NCBI GenBank assembly: GCA_031292465.1
Contig: JARLHB010000222.1
Coordinates: 1 to 7,018 of the forward strand
Length of the DNA stretch: 7,018 nucleotides
DNA from: Ignavibacteriaceae bacterium
Lineage (GTDB): Bacteria; Bacteroidota; Ignavibacteria; Ignavibacteriales; Ignavibacteriaceae
Direction of reading: 5' to 3'
Shown: positions 6,558 to 7,018 of the stretch, one piece after another
How positions within the stretch are numbered: the stretch's first letter is position 1
How the letters are laid out: the number at the start of each line of letters is the position of its first letter
The notes under the pieces: model-generated
What the model saw: only the letters and a program-made list of their open reading frames with translations
What the model was told of the DNA's origin: nothing
The model's database searches: none
Program-made: the position numbers and the translations under genes

Positions 6558-6576
6558 AAAAATCATAAGGATTTTT
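6558..6576. repeat. Short inverted repeat followed by a -10-like element
   Basis: AAAAATC (6558-6564) and GATTTTT (6570-6576) flank a 5-nt spacer. Ten bases on, after a GC-rich patch, comes TATAATTG (6586-6593), which fits sigma-70 TATAAT and is one base off the Bacteroidota -7 pattern TAnnTTTG. A plus-strand transcript from here would have a leader of about 200 nt before the lipoprotein. No matching upstream box was found at a normal distance. Confidence 0.25.
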
Positions 6577-6687
6577 TGCCGGGGGTATAATTGGGAAATG
6601 GTAGTAATGTTCATTCAGGACTAATGATTATTTATTCTTGATATTAATAATACTATTATGTAAAATTATACAGCTTATTAGGGGCTT

Positions 6688-6790
6688 CTTTTCAAAGAAA
6701 TGATCTCTAATTAGTTTTTGTACATGTTTGTAAACAGACGGGTATTGTTAGTTGTAAGGTATTAATTCCATATCTAATAACTTTTCAAAG
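6688..6790. repeat. Two exact copies of CTTTTCAAAG upstream of the lipoprotein gene
   Basis: The 10-base near-palindrome CTTTTCAAAG (arms CTTT and AAAG) occurs at 6688-6697 and again at 6781-6790, 93 nt apart. The first copy extends to TTCTTTTCAAAGAA (6686-6699); the second runs into the ribosome binding site. The arrangement could be an operator pair, but the repeat is short. Confidence 0.35.
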
Positions 6791-6797
6791 GTGGGAG
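6787..6797 (+). promoter_or_regulatory. Ribosome binding site of the lipoprotein gene
   Basis: AAAGGTGGGAG lies just before ATG 6799; the purine-rich GGTGGG is 3 nt from the start codon and AAAGG is 7 nt away. It supports the chosen start, as does the signal peptide that begins there. Confidence 0.6.
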
Positions 6798-6798
6798 T

Positions 6799-7018
6799 AT
6801 GAAAATACCTTTTATGATAATATCATTGGTGCCGTTGTTTTTTATAGGATGTTCATCAACATATACTATTAACGACTTTCCAACAAAAGACAAATTTTAC
6901 GGAGACTTTAATAACTTTGCCGGTAATAAGAGTTTGAATGTGACTTTAACCAATGACAGCTCTTTTGTACCGGAAGGCAAAATCAAAATATCAGATGATT
7001 CACTTATTATTACGATGG
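6799..7018 (+). CDS. Putative lipoprotein of unknown function (N-terminal part)
   Basis: The frame from ATG 6799 stays open to the window end, giving 73 codons. It begins with MKIPFMIISLVPLFFIGC: a lysine, a hydrophobic core and the lipobox FIGC with Cys18, so it should be lipidated and held in a membrane. After Cys comes SSTYTINDFPTKDKFYGDF. The visible mature part is polar and beta-prone (SLNVTLTNDSSF, KIKISDDSLIIT), like a small beta-sandwich or barrel start, but I recognise no family. It is divergent from the porin-permease unit, and a shared function is not indicated. The C-terminus lies outside the window, so length and domains are unknown. Confidence 0.8.
   Translation, partial: MKIPFMIISLVPLFFIGCSSTYTINDFPTKDKFYGDFNNFAGNKSLNVTLTNDSSFVPEGKIKISDDSLIITM

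Larger units (their letters stand above)
6237..6798. other. Divergent non-coding intergenic region
   Basis: These 562 bases separate the leftward porin from the rightward lipoprotein gene and must hold the promoters of both. Plus-strand ATG frames are all under 15 codons, and I see no tRNA-like or rRNA-like sequence. The DNA is strongly AT-rich with several small symmetric elements: a nested fold at 6281-6312, a 12-bp palindrome ACTTAATTAAGT at 6442-6453, an inverted repeat at 6558-6576 followed by TATAAT at 6586, and a repeated CTTTTCAAAG at 6688 and 6781. No convincing -35/-10 pair for either gene could be chosen. A small RNA is possible but not shown. Confidence 0.7.

Noticed and set aside
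6237..6798. Small plus-strand ORFs in the divergent intergenic region
   Set aside because: All ATG frames end within about 14 codons and none has a good ribosome site.

Overview
The window is an AT-rich stretch from a Gram-negative bacterium. Evidence for an outer membrane is a beta-barrel porin with a signal peptide and a terminal Phe, plus a lipoprotein start. The porin resembles the BBP2/OmpL-like family common in Bacteroidota, Ignavibacteria/Chlorobi and related phyla. Several starts lack a Shine-Dalgarno sequence, which also fits that group. The exact phylum cannot be fixed from this sequence.

Layout. (1) Positions 1-56 hold what looks like the last 17 codons of a plus-strand gene, convergent with glnA; an AT-only inverted repeat lies between the two stop codons. 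(2) Positions 75-3376 hold three minus-strand genes, transcribed in the order PP2C-type protein phosphatase, membrane-anchored Ser/Thr protein kinase, glutamine synthetase (glnA). Kinase stop and glnA start overlap as TAATG. (3) Positions 3377-3534 hold an 11-bp hairpin just past the permease stop and a plausible promoter for the phosphatase gene. (4) Positions 3535-6236 hold a second minus-strand unit: the porin followed after 59 nt by a 12-TM APC-superfamily amino acid permease. (5) Positions 6237-6798 are a non-coding divergent intergenic region with several small inverted and direct repeats. (6) From 6799 a plus-strand lipoprotein gene runs off the window end.

How the genes may work together. 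The porin and permease would form an outer- plus inner-membrane route for an amino acid or related amine. Glutamine synthetase makes glutamine from glutamate and ammonia. It is of the GSI-alpha type: it has the feedback Arg and lacks the usual GSI-beta adenylylation segment. The opposing kinase and phosphatase sit in the same gene string, and the kinase is translationally linked to glnA. Reversible Ser/Thr phosphorylation linked to nitrogen status is therefore a reasonable but untested idea. This arrangement is the most interesting feature of the window. No mobile element, CRISPR array, tRNA or rRNA was seen.
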